From Saprospiraceae bacterium (lineage in GTDB: Bacteria; Bacteroidota; Bacteroidia; Chitinophagales; Saprospiraceae): a DNA stretch of 36,558 nt. The position numbers were made by a program, and so were the translations under genes. The stretch's first letter is position 1. Each line of letters begins with the position of its first letter. The stretch lies in contig JADLBE010000002.1 in the NCBI GenBank assembly GCA_020847915.1, positions 1 through 36,558 of the forward strand, written 5' to 3'. The notes under the pieces were generated by a model that made no database searches, had not been told where the DNA came from, and saw only the letters and a program-made list of their open reading frames with translations. This document shows positions 29,691 through 36,558 of this stretch, piece after piece.

Positions 29691-30560
29691 ATGTCCAACC
29701 AACCTTTGTTGCGCATCGCCGTTCAAAAATCCGGCCGCCTGTTCGACGCTTCTGTAGCCCTGCTGCGCGACGCCGGCATCACCCTGAGCAACGGCTCCAA
29801 CCGACTGTTGCGCGCGACGGCCAGCAATTTTCCGCTGGAAGTTATTTTCCTGCGCGACGACGATATTCCAGAATACGTTGAAGAAGGCGTCGTAGATGCC
29901 GGCATTGTAGGCGAAAATGTCGTTTTGGAAAAACAAAAAAACGTGGAAATACTCGAAAGGCTAGGTTTTGGACATTGCCGCCTTTGCCTAGCCTTGCCCA
30001 AAAACAGCGTTTACGAAAGTAAAACAAGTCTGGAAGGGTTGCGCATCGCCACGAGTTATCCCCGTATTTTATCCGGTTTTTTGGGAAAAAACAACATCAA
30101 AGCCGAACTACACGACATCAGCGGCGCCGTTGAAATCACGCCTTCCCTGGGCCTCGCCGACGCCATTTTCGACATCGTGTCCACCGGCAGCACCCTGCTC
30201 GCCAACGGATTGCGCGAAGTCGAAACCGTGCTCGAATCACAAGCCATCCTCATCGCCAACCACAAACTCGGCGATGCCCAGCGCGACATCATGCAACGCC
30301 TGCTTTTCCGCCTGCACGCCAACCGAAACGCCAAAAACCACCGCTACATCCTGCTCAATGCCCCCAACGAACGCATCGACGACATCATCGCCGTACTCCC
30401 GGGCATCAAAAGCCCAACCATCCTGCCCCTCGCCATCCCGGGCTGGAGCAGCCTGCACAGCGTGGTGCCCGAAAATGTGTTTTGGGATGTACTCGAAAAA
30501 CTCAAAGCCGCCGGCGCACAAGGGATTCTTGTGGTGCCGATTGAAAGAATGATTGTATAA
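29691..30560 (+). CDS. hisG: ATP phosphoribosyltransferase (long form)
   Basis: About 289 residues from the ATG at 29691 (the ORF track extends far upstream through the leader). It condenses ATP with PRPP, the first committed step of histidine synthesis. The catalytic domains show LRIAVQKSGRLFDAS, a DDIPEYVEEGVVDAGIVGENV segment and the PRPP-binding loop DIVSTGSTLLANGLRE. The C-terminal ~75 residues (NHRYILLNAPNERIDDIIAVLPGIKSPT...) form the regulatory ACT-like domain of the HisG_L class, so it should be inhibited by histidine and need no HisZ. First structural gene after the attenuator. Confidence 0.95.
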   Translation: MSNQPLLRIAVQKSGRLFDASVALLRDAGITLSNGSNRLLRATASNFPLEVIFLRDDDIPEYVEEGVVDAGIVGENVVLEKQKNVEILERLGFGHCRLCLALPKNSVYESKTSLEGLRIATSYPRILSGFLGKNNIKAELHDISGAVEITPSLGLADAIFDIVSTGSTLLANGLREVETVLESQAILIANHKLGDAQRDIMQRLLFRLHANRNAKNHRYILLNAPNERIDDIIAVLPGIKSPTILPLAIPGWSSLHSVVPENVFWDVLEKLKAAGAQGILVVPIERMIV

Positions 30561-30934
30561 AAAAGTCGGTTGGGGAAACAGGTGTCTCCCTTCGGTCGAC
30601 ATGACAGGGCTCATTGGATCAAGGCAATATTCGGATTTCTCGCTACGCTCGAAATTTTAGAATGTCAATCCCTCCTGGGCGTTAATCATTGATCACGCTC
30701 AGAGCAGAGCACGTTCAGAATTTCGAGCGTAGCGAGAAATCCGAATAATACCTTGATAATAAGCACCCTGTCATGTCGAGCGAAGCGAGACACCTGTTTT
30801 TACCTGACCAACCGACCAACCGACCAACCGACTAACCGACCAACCTGACCAACCTGACCAACCGACTAACCGACCAACCTGACCAACCTGACCAACCGAC
30901 TAACCGACTAACCGACTAACCGACTAACAGACCA
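30561..30934. repeat. hisG-hisDC spacer: nested foldback followed by tandem repeats
   Basis: This 374-nt spacer has no gene. 30576-30609 and 30766-30799 are outer inverted arms (34 bp, two mismatches; AGGTGTCTC...ATGACAGGG). 30628-30656 and 30719-30747 are perfect 29-bp inner arms (TATTCGGATTTCTCGCTACG...). A small third hairpin lies at the centre (CTGGGCGT/ACGCTCAG, 30675-30702). From 30803 to 30930 follow about sixteen 7-8-bp units of GACCAACC/GACTAACC, ending 5 nt before the hisDC ATG. The outer arms carry the GTCGAGCGAAGCGAGACA type of palindrome. Confidence 0.88.
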
Positions 30935-33511
30935 ATGATCATAAACCGTTTCCCCGACTTCAACCCCAACGCGCCGCTGCTCGAACGGCCGGAAAACCTG
31001 CAATCGTACAATCTTTCATTGGCAAAAACGATGCTCGACGAGGTACGTTCCGGCGGCGATGCCGCCGTTCGCCGTTTTGCCGGACGTTTTGACGGACCCT
31101 TGGCCGATGTGCCGCTCGAGGTATCGGCTGCCGAAATCACTGCCGCGATCGCAAAACTGCCGCACGAACTCAAAACCGCCATCCGCCAGGCGTACGACAA
31201 CATCCGGAAGTTCCACCTCAGTCAGCGCGAATCCGTGACGGTGGTGGAAACCATGCCGGGTGTGTCGTGCTGGCGGCGCAGTACACCCATCGACAAGGTG
31301 GGTTTGTACGTGCCCGGCGGTTCCGCGCCGCTTTTTTCTACGGCACTGATGCTGGGTGTGCCGGCCCAAATTGCAGGTTGTGAAGAAGTCATCATGTGCT
31401 CGCCGGAACAGGGCGATTTGCTTCCGCACCCCGCCGTATTGTACGCTGCATCGCTTTGTGGCATCACCCGTATTTTCCGTATTGGCGGCGTACAGGCCAT
31501 CGGAGCGATGGCGTACGGCACGGAAAGTGTACCAAAAGTGTGGAAAATCTTTGGTCCGGGAAACAAGTGGGTCACCGCCGCGAAACAACTCGTGAGCATC
31601 GACGGCGTGGCCATCGACATGGTGGCCGGTCCGTCGGAAGTGGCCGTAATTGCCGACGCCAGCGCCAATCCCGCTGTGGTGGCCGCCGACCTGCTCAGTC
31701 AGGCCGAGCACGGCTCCGACAGCCAGGTGTTGCTGCTGTGCACCGAAGAAAACCTGCTTCAGGCCATACTATCCGAACTCGACCGCCAACTTGCCGTACT
31801 TCCCCGCCGGGAAATGGCCAGTGCAGCTTTGCAAAAAAGCAACGCTATTTTGGTGAACACCACCACCGAAGCCATGGCCTGGGCAAACGCCTACGCCCCC
31901 GAACACCTGATCATTCAAACAGCAGATGCCGCCCAACTTGCATTGCAGGTGCGCAACGCAGGTTCGGTATTCCTCGGCCACCTCACCCCCGAAAGCGCGG
32001 GCGACTACGCTTCCGGCACCAACCACACCCTGCCCACGGGCGGCTATGCCCGCTCGGGTGCCGGCGTGTCGCTCGACAGCTTCGTAAAAAAAATAACCTT
32101 CCAGGAAATTACCCCGGAAGGCCTCGAAAACCTGGCACAAACCGTAACCACCATGGCCCGCGCGGAAGAACTGGAAGCGCACGCCAGAGCCATTGAAGTT
32201 CGGAGTTCGGAGTTCGGAGTTCGGAGGGCGGAGAGTGTAGGGGCGCCCCTTGCGGGTGCCCGTGATGCGGCCGGCGCCCTTGATGCGCCCGGCGAGCCCA
32301 ATTCCGCCGCCCACGATGCGTTAATTGAAGGTCTGATTCGGGAAAACATCCGTTCGTTAAAGCCGTACAGCTCTGCGCGCGATGAGTTTAAAACAGCAGG
32401 TAAGGACAATACGGAACTTCTTGCAAATGTGAATCCGGCCGACGAAATGGCGCCTTTGCAGACCAAAGGGCACCCGCAAGGGGCGCCCCTACAGACTCCG
32501 GACTTCGGACAGATCCTCGGCCTGGCCGGGATCACAACTCCGAACTCCGAACTCCAAACTCCGAACTTAATTTTCCTCGACGCCAACGAGAATAGTCTCG
32601 CCCATCCCTGGAACCGCTACCCCGACGCCCGGCAGCGGGAGATGAAACAAGCTGTGGGCAAACTGAAAGGTGTGGCGCCGAACCAGATTTTCCTGGGCAA
32701 CGGCAGCGACGAAGCCATTGACCTTTTGATGCGCGCTTTTGTGGAACCGGGCAAAGACAACATTATTTTGATGCCACCCACCTACGGCATGTACGCCGTA
32801 CAGGCAGGCATCCACGGTGCGTCCGTGCGCAAAGCGCCGCTCCGGGCTGAGTTTTCACCCGACATGGGAGCGTTGCGGCAGGAAACGGACGAAAACTCCA
32901 AACTGCTGTTCGTTTGTTCGCCCAACAACCCCAGCGGCAACCGTATACCCGATCCTTTCATCGAGGACGTGTTGGAATTTTTCCCCGGACTGGTGGTGGT
33001 GGATGAGGCGTACATTGATTTTTCAGACAAACCCTCCTGGCTCACACGGCTGAACCAACACCCAAGACTGGTGGTTTTGCAAACGTTTTCCAAAGCGTGG
33101 GGACTGGCGGGTTTGCGGCTCGGCATGGCCTTCGCGCACCCGAAAGTGATTGAGGTTTTGGATAAAATCAAATACCCCTACAACCTCAGCAGTGCCAACA
33201 TCGGTTTGTTGTACGAGGCTTTGGGTAAACAAGATGTGGTGGAAGAACAGGTAAAAACGCTGATTGCAGAGCGCCGCCGTCTGGAAACCGAATTGCCCAG
33301 GCTGTCCGTGGTGGAAAAAGTGTTTCCCAGCGACGCCAATTTTTTGCTGGTGCGTGTAAAAGATGCCGCTAAAATTTACCAATATTTAATCGAAAAAGGC
33401 ATTGTGGTACGCCGCCGCGATGGCGAACTTCACTGCGAACATTGTTTGCGTTTTACGGTGGGAACGCCGGAAGAAAATGAACGTTTGTTGGCGGCTTTAC
33501 ACGACGTTTGA
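30935..33511 (+). CDS. hisD: HisD-HisC fusion: histidinol dehydrogenase / histidinol-phosphate aminotransferase
   Basis: A single 858-residue frame. Residues 1-423 are HisD, which oxidises histidinol to histidine with NAD: AIDMVAGPSEV (about 225-235), Gln256 and His259 in QAEHGSD, the Glu323-His324 catalytic pair in APEHLII, Asp357 in GDYASG and the final Zn ligand His416 in EAHARAIEVR. Residues ~469-858 are HisC, a PLP aminotransferase: RENIRSLKPYSSARDEF, LDANEN (548-553), CSPNNPSGN, DEAYIDF, the Schiff-base Lys720 in TFSKAWGLAGLR and a C-terminal LRFTVGT. Both parts look intact. The linker (~424-468) and a ~58-residue insertion in HisC (~488-545, where E. coli HisC has only a few residues) are encoded by repeats. 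It begins directly after a tandem repeat tract. The C-terminal half corresponds to hisC. Confidence 0.93.
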   Translation: MIINRFPDFNPNAPLLERPENLQSYNLSLAKTMLDEVRSGGDAAVRRFAGRFDGPLADVPLEVSAAEITAAIAKLPHELKTAIRQAYDNIRKFHLSQRESVTVVETMPGVSCWRRSTPIDKVGLYVPGGSAPLFSTALMLGVPAQIAGCEEVIMCSPEQGDLLPHPAVLYAASLCGITRIFRIGGVQAIGAMAYGTESVPKVWKIFGPGNKWVTAAKQLVSIDGVAIDMVAGPSEVAVIADASANPAVVAADLLSQAEHGSDSQVLLLCTEENLLQAILSELDRQLAVLPRREMASAALQKSNAILVNTTTEAMAWANAYAPEHLIIQTADAAQLALQVRNAGSVFLGHLTPESAGDYASGTNHTLPTGGYARSGAGVSLDSFVKKITFQEITPEGLENLAQTVTTMARAEELEAHARAIEVRSSEFGVRRAESVGAPLAGARDAAGALDAPGEPNSAAHDALIEGLIRENIRSLKPYSSARDEFKTAGKDNTELLANVNPADEMAPLQTKGHPQGAPLQTPDFGQILGLAGITTPNSELQTPNLIFLDANENSLAHPWNRYPDARQREMKQAVGKLKGVAPNQIFLGNGSDEAIDLLMRAFVEPGKDNIILMPPTYGMYAVQAGIHGASVRKAPLRAEFSPDMGALRQETDENSKLLFVCSPNNPSGNRIPDPFIEDVLEFFPGLVVVDEAYIDFSDKPSWLTRLNQHPRLVVLQTFSKAWGLAGLRLGMAFAHPKVIEVLDKIKYPYNLSSANIGLLYEALGKQDVVEEQVKTLIAERRRLETELPRLSVVEKVFPSDANFLLVRVKDAAKIYQYLIEKGIVVRRRDGELHCEHCLRFTVGTPEENERLLAALHDV
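32198..32567. repeat. In-frame nested inverted repeats inside hisDC
   Basis: Outer pair: four GTTCGGA units at 32198-32225 versus ACTCCGA units at 32536-32567. Inner pair: GTAGGGGCGCCCCTTGCGGG... (32237-32261) is exactly complementary to 32468-32492 over 25 bp. The right inner copy continues with GCGCCTTTGCAGACCAAA, a probable longer form of the element. Both copies are translated: the left into SSEFGVRRAE and VGAPLAGARDA, the right into KGHPQGAPLQTP and TPNSELQTPNL. Confidence 0.9.
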
Positions 33512-33589
33512 GAAACCTTGAAGGTTTCTCAAACGTAGCCAGGAGTAACCCACGAAACGTTTAAGAAACCTTGAAGGTTTCTCAAACGT
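33504..33589. repeat. Two direct copies of a 33-bp perfect palindrome between hisDC and hisB
   Basis: ACGTTTGAGAAACCTT-G-AAGGTTTCTCAAACGT (33504-33536) and the same with one change (33557-33589). The hisDC stop codon TGA lies inside the first copy, and a possible TTG start for hisB lies inside the second. Neither has a T tail. Confidence 0.88.
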
Positions 33590-33624
33590 ATGTTACCCCC
33601 ACTTCAAACTTTAAACTTCAAACT

Positions 33625-34788
33625 TTGAACTCGAAAAAGCTGCTTTTTATAGACCGCGACGGATGTCTCATCGAGGAGCCCTTGCCCAGCCGGCAAATCG
33701 ACAGTTACGACAAACTGCGTTTCCTGCCCGGCGCCTTGTACGCCCTTGCACGCCTGGTGCGCGAAACGGACTACACGCTTGTGATGGTCACCAACCAGGA
33801 CGGCATGGGTACGCCCGCTTTTCCGGAAGACACCTTTTGGCCGGCCCACAACCTCATGATGCACACCCTCGAAAGTGTGGGTGTGACGTTTAAAAACGTG
33901 CACATCGACCGGAGTTACGCGCACGAAAACCTGCCGACGCGCAAACCCGGCATTGGCATGCTCACCGAATACCTTTCGGGCGACTACGACCTGGCCAACT
34001 CCTACGTGATCGGCGACCGATTAACCGATGCCCAGCTTGCACAAAACCTCGGTGCCCGCGCCATTTTGGTGTTGAATGCCGAAGCAGAAAAACTGGAACC
34101 CGGCATGTACGATCCGGCCAAATCCGCAGCGCCCATCGAAAAGGTGGCGCACAGCTGGTACGAGGTGTACGAACACCTGCGCCTGCCGCAACGCCGCGTA
34201 CACCACCGGCGCAAAACCAAGGAAACAGACATAGAAATCACGCTTAACCTGGATGGGACTGGCAAATACGACATCAAAACCGGGTTGGCTTTTTTCGACC
34301 ACATGTTGGAGCAGCTCGCCCGTCATGGCGGCCTCGACCTGGACCTCGTGACCCGCGGCGACCTGCACATCGACGAGCACCATACCATCGAAGATACCGC
34401 CCTGGCGCTCGGGGAAGCCTTTTCGCTGGCGCTTGCCGACAAAAGAGGTATGGCACGTTACGGCTCCTACAATCCGTCGGCCGAATTCCTGTTGCCCATG
34501 GACGATGCCCTGGCCCGCGCCGCCATCGATTTCGGCGGACGTAACTGGCTGATTTGGGAAGCGGAATTTGAACGCGAAAAAATAGGCGACATGCCCACCG
34601 AAATGTTTTTCCATTTTTTCAAATCCTTTACCGACACCGCGCGTTGTAACCTCAACCTGCGTGTGGAAGGCAAAAACGAACACCACAAAATCGAATCCCT
34701 TTTTAAAGCATTCGCACGCGCCATCAACATGGCCGTAAAACGTGATCCGGAAAATTTGGAACTGCCCTCGACTAAAGGAATCTTATAA
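33625..34788 (+). CDS. hisB: Bifunctional histidinol-phosphatase / imidazoleglycerol-phosphate dehydratase
   Basis: About 387 residues. The N-terminal HAD phosphatase (about 1-165) has FIDRDGCLI with Asp10 and Asp12, MVTNQDGMGT, RKPGIGML and IGDRLTD; it dephosphorylates histidinol phosphate. The C-terminal dehydratase (about 190-387) has TGLAFFDHMLEQLARHGG, DEHHTIEDTALALGEA and EGKNEHHKIES, the His/Glu metal ligands of IGPD. I place the start at TTG 33625 (MNSKKLLFIDRDG) because it gives the normal family N-terminus; the ORF track uses TTG 33571, and no in-frame ATG exists. The Cys residues of the E. coli HisB zinc loop are absent (SYAHENLPTRKPG). The start region is repeat DNA (AAACTTTAAACTTCAAACTTTG). 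Confidence 0.92.
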   Translation: MNSKKLLFIDRDGCLIEEPLPSRQIDSYDKLRFLPGALYALARLVRETDYTLVMVTNQDGMGTPAFPEDTFWPAHNLMMHTLESVGVTFKNVHIDRSYAHENLPTRKPGIGMLTEYLSGDYDLANSYVIGDRLTDAQLAQNLGARAILVLNAEAEKLEPGMYDPAKSAAPIEKVAHSWYEVYEHLRLPQRRVHHRRKTKETDIEITLNLDGTGKYDIKTGLAFFDHMLEQLARHGGLDLDLVTRGDLHIDEHHTIEDTALALGEAFSLALADKRGMARYGSYNPSAEFLLPMDDALARAAIDFGGRNWLIWEAEFEREKIGDMPTEMFFHFFKSFTDTARCNLNLRVEGKNEHHKIESLFKAFARAINMAVKRDPENLELPSTKGIL

Positions 34789-34797
34789 GCGGTTAGC

Positions 34798-34877
34798 GGG
34801 CAGCAGGCAGCAGGCAGCGAAAACCCACCAGGGTATCATTGCCACCGCAGCCTGCTGCCTGCTGCCTACTGCCTGCT
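34798..34877. repeat. GGCAGCA-type hairpin between hisB and hisH
   Basis: GCAGCAGGCAGCAGGC (34800-34815) is complementary to GCCTGCTGCCTGCTGC (34850-34865), and further CTACTGCCTGCTG units continue to 34877, 5 nt before the hisH ATG. Preceded by GCGGTTAGCGG, a piece of the GTTAGC family. Confidence 0.8.
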
Positions 34878-34882
34878 GAATC

Positions 34883-35473
34883 ATGACTGCAATCGTAAAA
34901 TACAATGCCGGCAACATCCGCTCGGTACTTTTGGCCCTCGAAAGGTTGGGCGAACAAGCCGTATGGACCGACGACCCGGCCGTACTTCGCAGCGCCGACC
35001 GCGTCATTTTTCCTGGCGTGGGTGAGGCTGCTTCGGCCATGGCTTATTTGAAGGAGCGTGGTCTCGACGAAGTTTTGCGCTCCCTGCAGCAGCCCGTTTT
35101 GGGCATTTGTCTGGGTTTGCAGTTGTTTTGCAGGCATTCGGAGGAGGGCGACACGAACTGTCTTGGCATTTTTGATGTTGAGGTAAAAAAGTTTTCCGGC
35201 ATGAATGGTACGCTCAAAGTGCCACACATGGGTTGGAATACCCTTGAAAACACGCGTGGAACCTTGTTTGAAGACCTCGGTGCCGAACCTTATGTGTATT
35301 TTGTGCACAGTTTTTATGCTGAAACCAACCAATACACCACCGCAGCATGCCGTTATGGCGAAACGTTCAGCGCGGCTTTGCAGCGCAATAATTTTTACGC
35401 CGTACAATTTCACCCCGAGAAGTCGGGTTTGACAGGACAACGTATCTTGCAGCAATTTCTCAGACTAACCTGA
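34883..35473 (+). CDS. hisH: Imidazole glycerol phosphate synthase, glutaminase subunit HisH
   Basis: A 196-residue class I glutamine amidotransferase. The catalytic triad is Cys76 in LGICLGLQ, His177 and Glu179 in VQFHPEKSG, and the FPGVG oxyanion region is at about 43-47. It supplies ammonia to HisF for synthesis of imidazole glycerol phosphate and AICAR. It ends 2 nt before hisA, so the two are translationally close. Normal length. Confidence 0.95.
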   Translation: MTAIVKYNAGNIRSVLLALERLGEQAVWTDDPAVLRSADRVIFPGVGEAASAMAYLKERGLDEVLRSLQQPVLGICLGLQLFCRHSEEGDTNCLGIFDVEVKKFSGMNGTLKVPHMGWNTLENTRGTLFEDLGAEPYVYFVHSFYAETNQYTTAACRYGETFSAALQRNNFYAVQFHPEKSGLTGQRILQQFLRLT

Positions 35474-35475
35474 TT

Positions 35476-36198
35476 ATGGACATTATACCTTCTTTCGATC
35501 TTATGGGCGGCCGCATCGTGCGCCTCCGCCAGGGAGATTTTGATCAAAAAACCGAGTACGCCATGGAACCCCTCGAGTTGGCTTACCAACTCGAGGCGGC
35601 CGGCATCAAACGCCTGCACATGGTGGACCTCGACGGCGCCCGCGCGGGCAAACCCATGAACCTGCATGTTTTGGAACAAATTGCAGCACGTACACGCCTT
35701 GCCATCGACTACGGTGGTGGCCTGCGCAGCATCCCCAACCTCCGGCAGGTTTGGGATGCCGGAGCAGCATTGTTCTCCGTGGGCAGCGTGGCAGTGATGG
35801 CGCCCGATGAATTCAGGGCCTGGGTGGAAAAATTTGGTCCGGACCGTTTCCTTGTAGGCGCCGACGTGCGCGACCGCCGCATCGCCGTGCACGGCTGGAA
35901 AAACCAAACCGAGCTCGATCTTTTCGATTTTATCGAACGCCTCGAAAAACTCGGTGTGCACCAGATCTCCGTTACCGACATCGAACGTGACGGCGAAATG
36001 GGTGGTCCGGCCGTAGAACTTTACCGCGAAATCCTGGAACGTTTTCCAAAAATCCAGTTGGTGGCCAGCGCCGGCGTACGCGACGTAGCCGACCTCGAAG
36101 TGCTCGCCAAACTGGGTTGCAACGGCGCCATCGTAGGCAAAGCATTTTTGGAAGACAAAATCCCGATTGATTACTTCCGCGTGGCTTCGAAAGTTTAA
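35476..36198 (+). CDS. hisA: Phosphoribosylformimino-AICAR ribotide isomerase HisA
   Basis: A 240-residue (beta/alpha)8 barrel that opens the ribose ring of ProFAR. Catalytic Asp8 lies in IIPSFDLMGGRIVRLRQG and Asp130 in LVGADVRDRR; the phosphate-binding loops include YGGGLRS and SAGVRD; VTDIERDGEMGGP is the conserved strand 6 region. Length is normal. Its stop codon forms the first bases of a hairpin shared with the hisF leader. Confidence 0.96.
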   Translation: MDIIPSFDLMGGRIVRLRQGDFDQKTEYAMEPLELAYQLEAAGIKRLHMVDLDGARAGKPMNLHVLEQIAARTRLAIDYGGGLRSIPNLRQVWDAGAALFSVGSVAVMAPDEFRAWVEKFGPDRFLVGADVRDRRIAVHGWKNQTELDLFDFIERLEKLGVHQISVTDIERDGEMGGPAVELYREILERFPKIQLVASAGVRDVADLEVLAKLGCNGAIVGKAFLEDKIPIDYFRVASKV

Positions 36199-36242
36199 GA
36201 GCCTGTTTAAACTTCAGTCGCACTAAAATTTAAACAGGCTCT
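36198..36242. repeat. 14-bp hairpin between hisA and hisF
   Basis: AGAGCCTGTTTAAA (36198-36211) is exactly complementary to TTTAAACAGGCTCT (36229-36242), with a 17-nt loop. No T tail. It overlaps the hisA stop and ends 5 nt before the hisF ATG, leaving AAGGT as a possible ribosome site. Confidence 0.82.
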
Positions 36243-36247
36243 AAGGT

Positions 36248-36558
36248 ATGCTCGCCAAACGTATCATTCCCTGTCTGGACATCAAGGACGGGCAAACGGT
36301 CAAAGGCATCCAATTCGAAAACCTGCGCAATGCCGGTGATCCGGTGGAGCTGGCTGCTGCGTACGCTGCCCAGGGCGCCGATGAATTGGTGTTTCTCGAC
36401 ATAACGGCCACCCACGAAGGGCGCGATACGCTTATCGAACTGGTGCAACGTGTGGCAAGGGTGCTCAACATCCCGTTTACCGTGGGCGGCGGCATCAGCT
36501 CGGTGGCCCAGGTGGAAGCGTTGCTGCAAGCCGGCGCCGACAAGGTGAGCATCAACTC
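36248..36558 (+). CDS. hisF: Imidazole glycerol phosphate synthase, cyclase subunit HisF (5' part)
   Basis: The first 103 codons before the window ends; not in the ORF track because no stop is seen. It begins [20 protein letters not shown], with the catalytic Asp11, then [17 protein letters not shown] and the phosphate loop FTVGGGIS, all typical of HisF. It forms the ammonia-using partner of HisH. Order hisG-hisDC-hisB-hisH-hisA-hisF suggests that hisI(E) follows outside the window. Confidence 0.95.
   Translation, partial: MLAKRIIPCLDIKDGQTVKGIQFENLRNAGDPVELAAAYAAQGADELVFLDITATHEGRDTLIELVQRVARVLNIPFTVGGGISSVAQVEALLQAGADKVSIN

Noticed and set aside
30803-30930. Tandem tract considered as a CRISPR array or origin iterons
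   Set aside because: Units are only 7-8 bp, variable and without spacers. No DnaA boxes or replication genes are near.

Overview
The window comes from a member of the Bacteroidota, most likely a Saprospiria- or Chitinophagia-like lineage with moderate GC. This rests on three things: type IX secretion C-terminal domains of both type A (first, partial gene) and type B (CHU_C-like, in a giant secreted protein); repeated TAnnTTTG -7 promoter boxes, mostly TACCTTTG; and the Bacteroidota layout tRNA(Thr-Tyr-Gly-Thr)-tuf-tRNA(Trp)-secE-nusG-rplKAJL-rpoBC. The species cannot be named from the sequence alone.

Layout. 1-6.6 kb holds mixed small transcription units: the 3' end of a T9SS cargo gene, a lipoprotein, the divergent LPS genes hldD and lpxH, a GNAT acetyltransferase, a DUF433/DUF5615 toxin-antitoxin-like pair whose toxin gene is frameshifted, an alpha/beta hydrolase, an OmpR-type response regulator and an O-methyltransferase. 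6.8-21.05 kb is the core information-processing cluster: four good tRNAs, one aberrant tRNA-like sequence, tuf, tRNA-Trp, secE, nusG, four ribosomal protein genes, rpoB and rpoC, closed by a strong terminator. 21.1-22.7 kb is a distinctly AT-rich pair (a methionine aminopeptidase and a small membrane protein) that looks acquired. 22.75-29.3 kb, on the minus strand, holds a polytopic GT-C-like membrane protein and a ~1740-residue T9SS type B secreted repeat protein. 29.5 kb to the end is a histidine operon: a His-codon leader peptide with an attenuator, then hisG, a hisD-hisC fusion, bifunctional hisB, hisH, hisA and the start of hisF.

Two signals stand out. First, the his operon begins with a textbook-shaped attenuator (FHLHHHTT leader peptide, a mutually exclusive antiterminator, a 17-bp terminator). 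Second, intergenic DNA throughout carries short-period, low-complexity repeats, usually arranged as inverted pairs. They sit at stop codons, start codons, between tRNAs and at four of the five his gene junctions. The repeats have entered coding sequence: the HisD-HisC fusion has two in-frame repeat blocks that form a nested foldback, one as the HisD/HisC linker and one inside the HisC N-terminus; the hisB start lies in repeat DNA; and a membrane protein ends in repeat-encoded residues.

All coordinates and motifs were read by eye. Family names come from recognised motifs and not from a database search.
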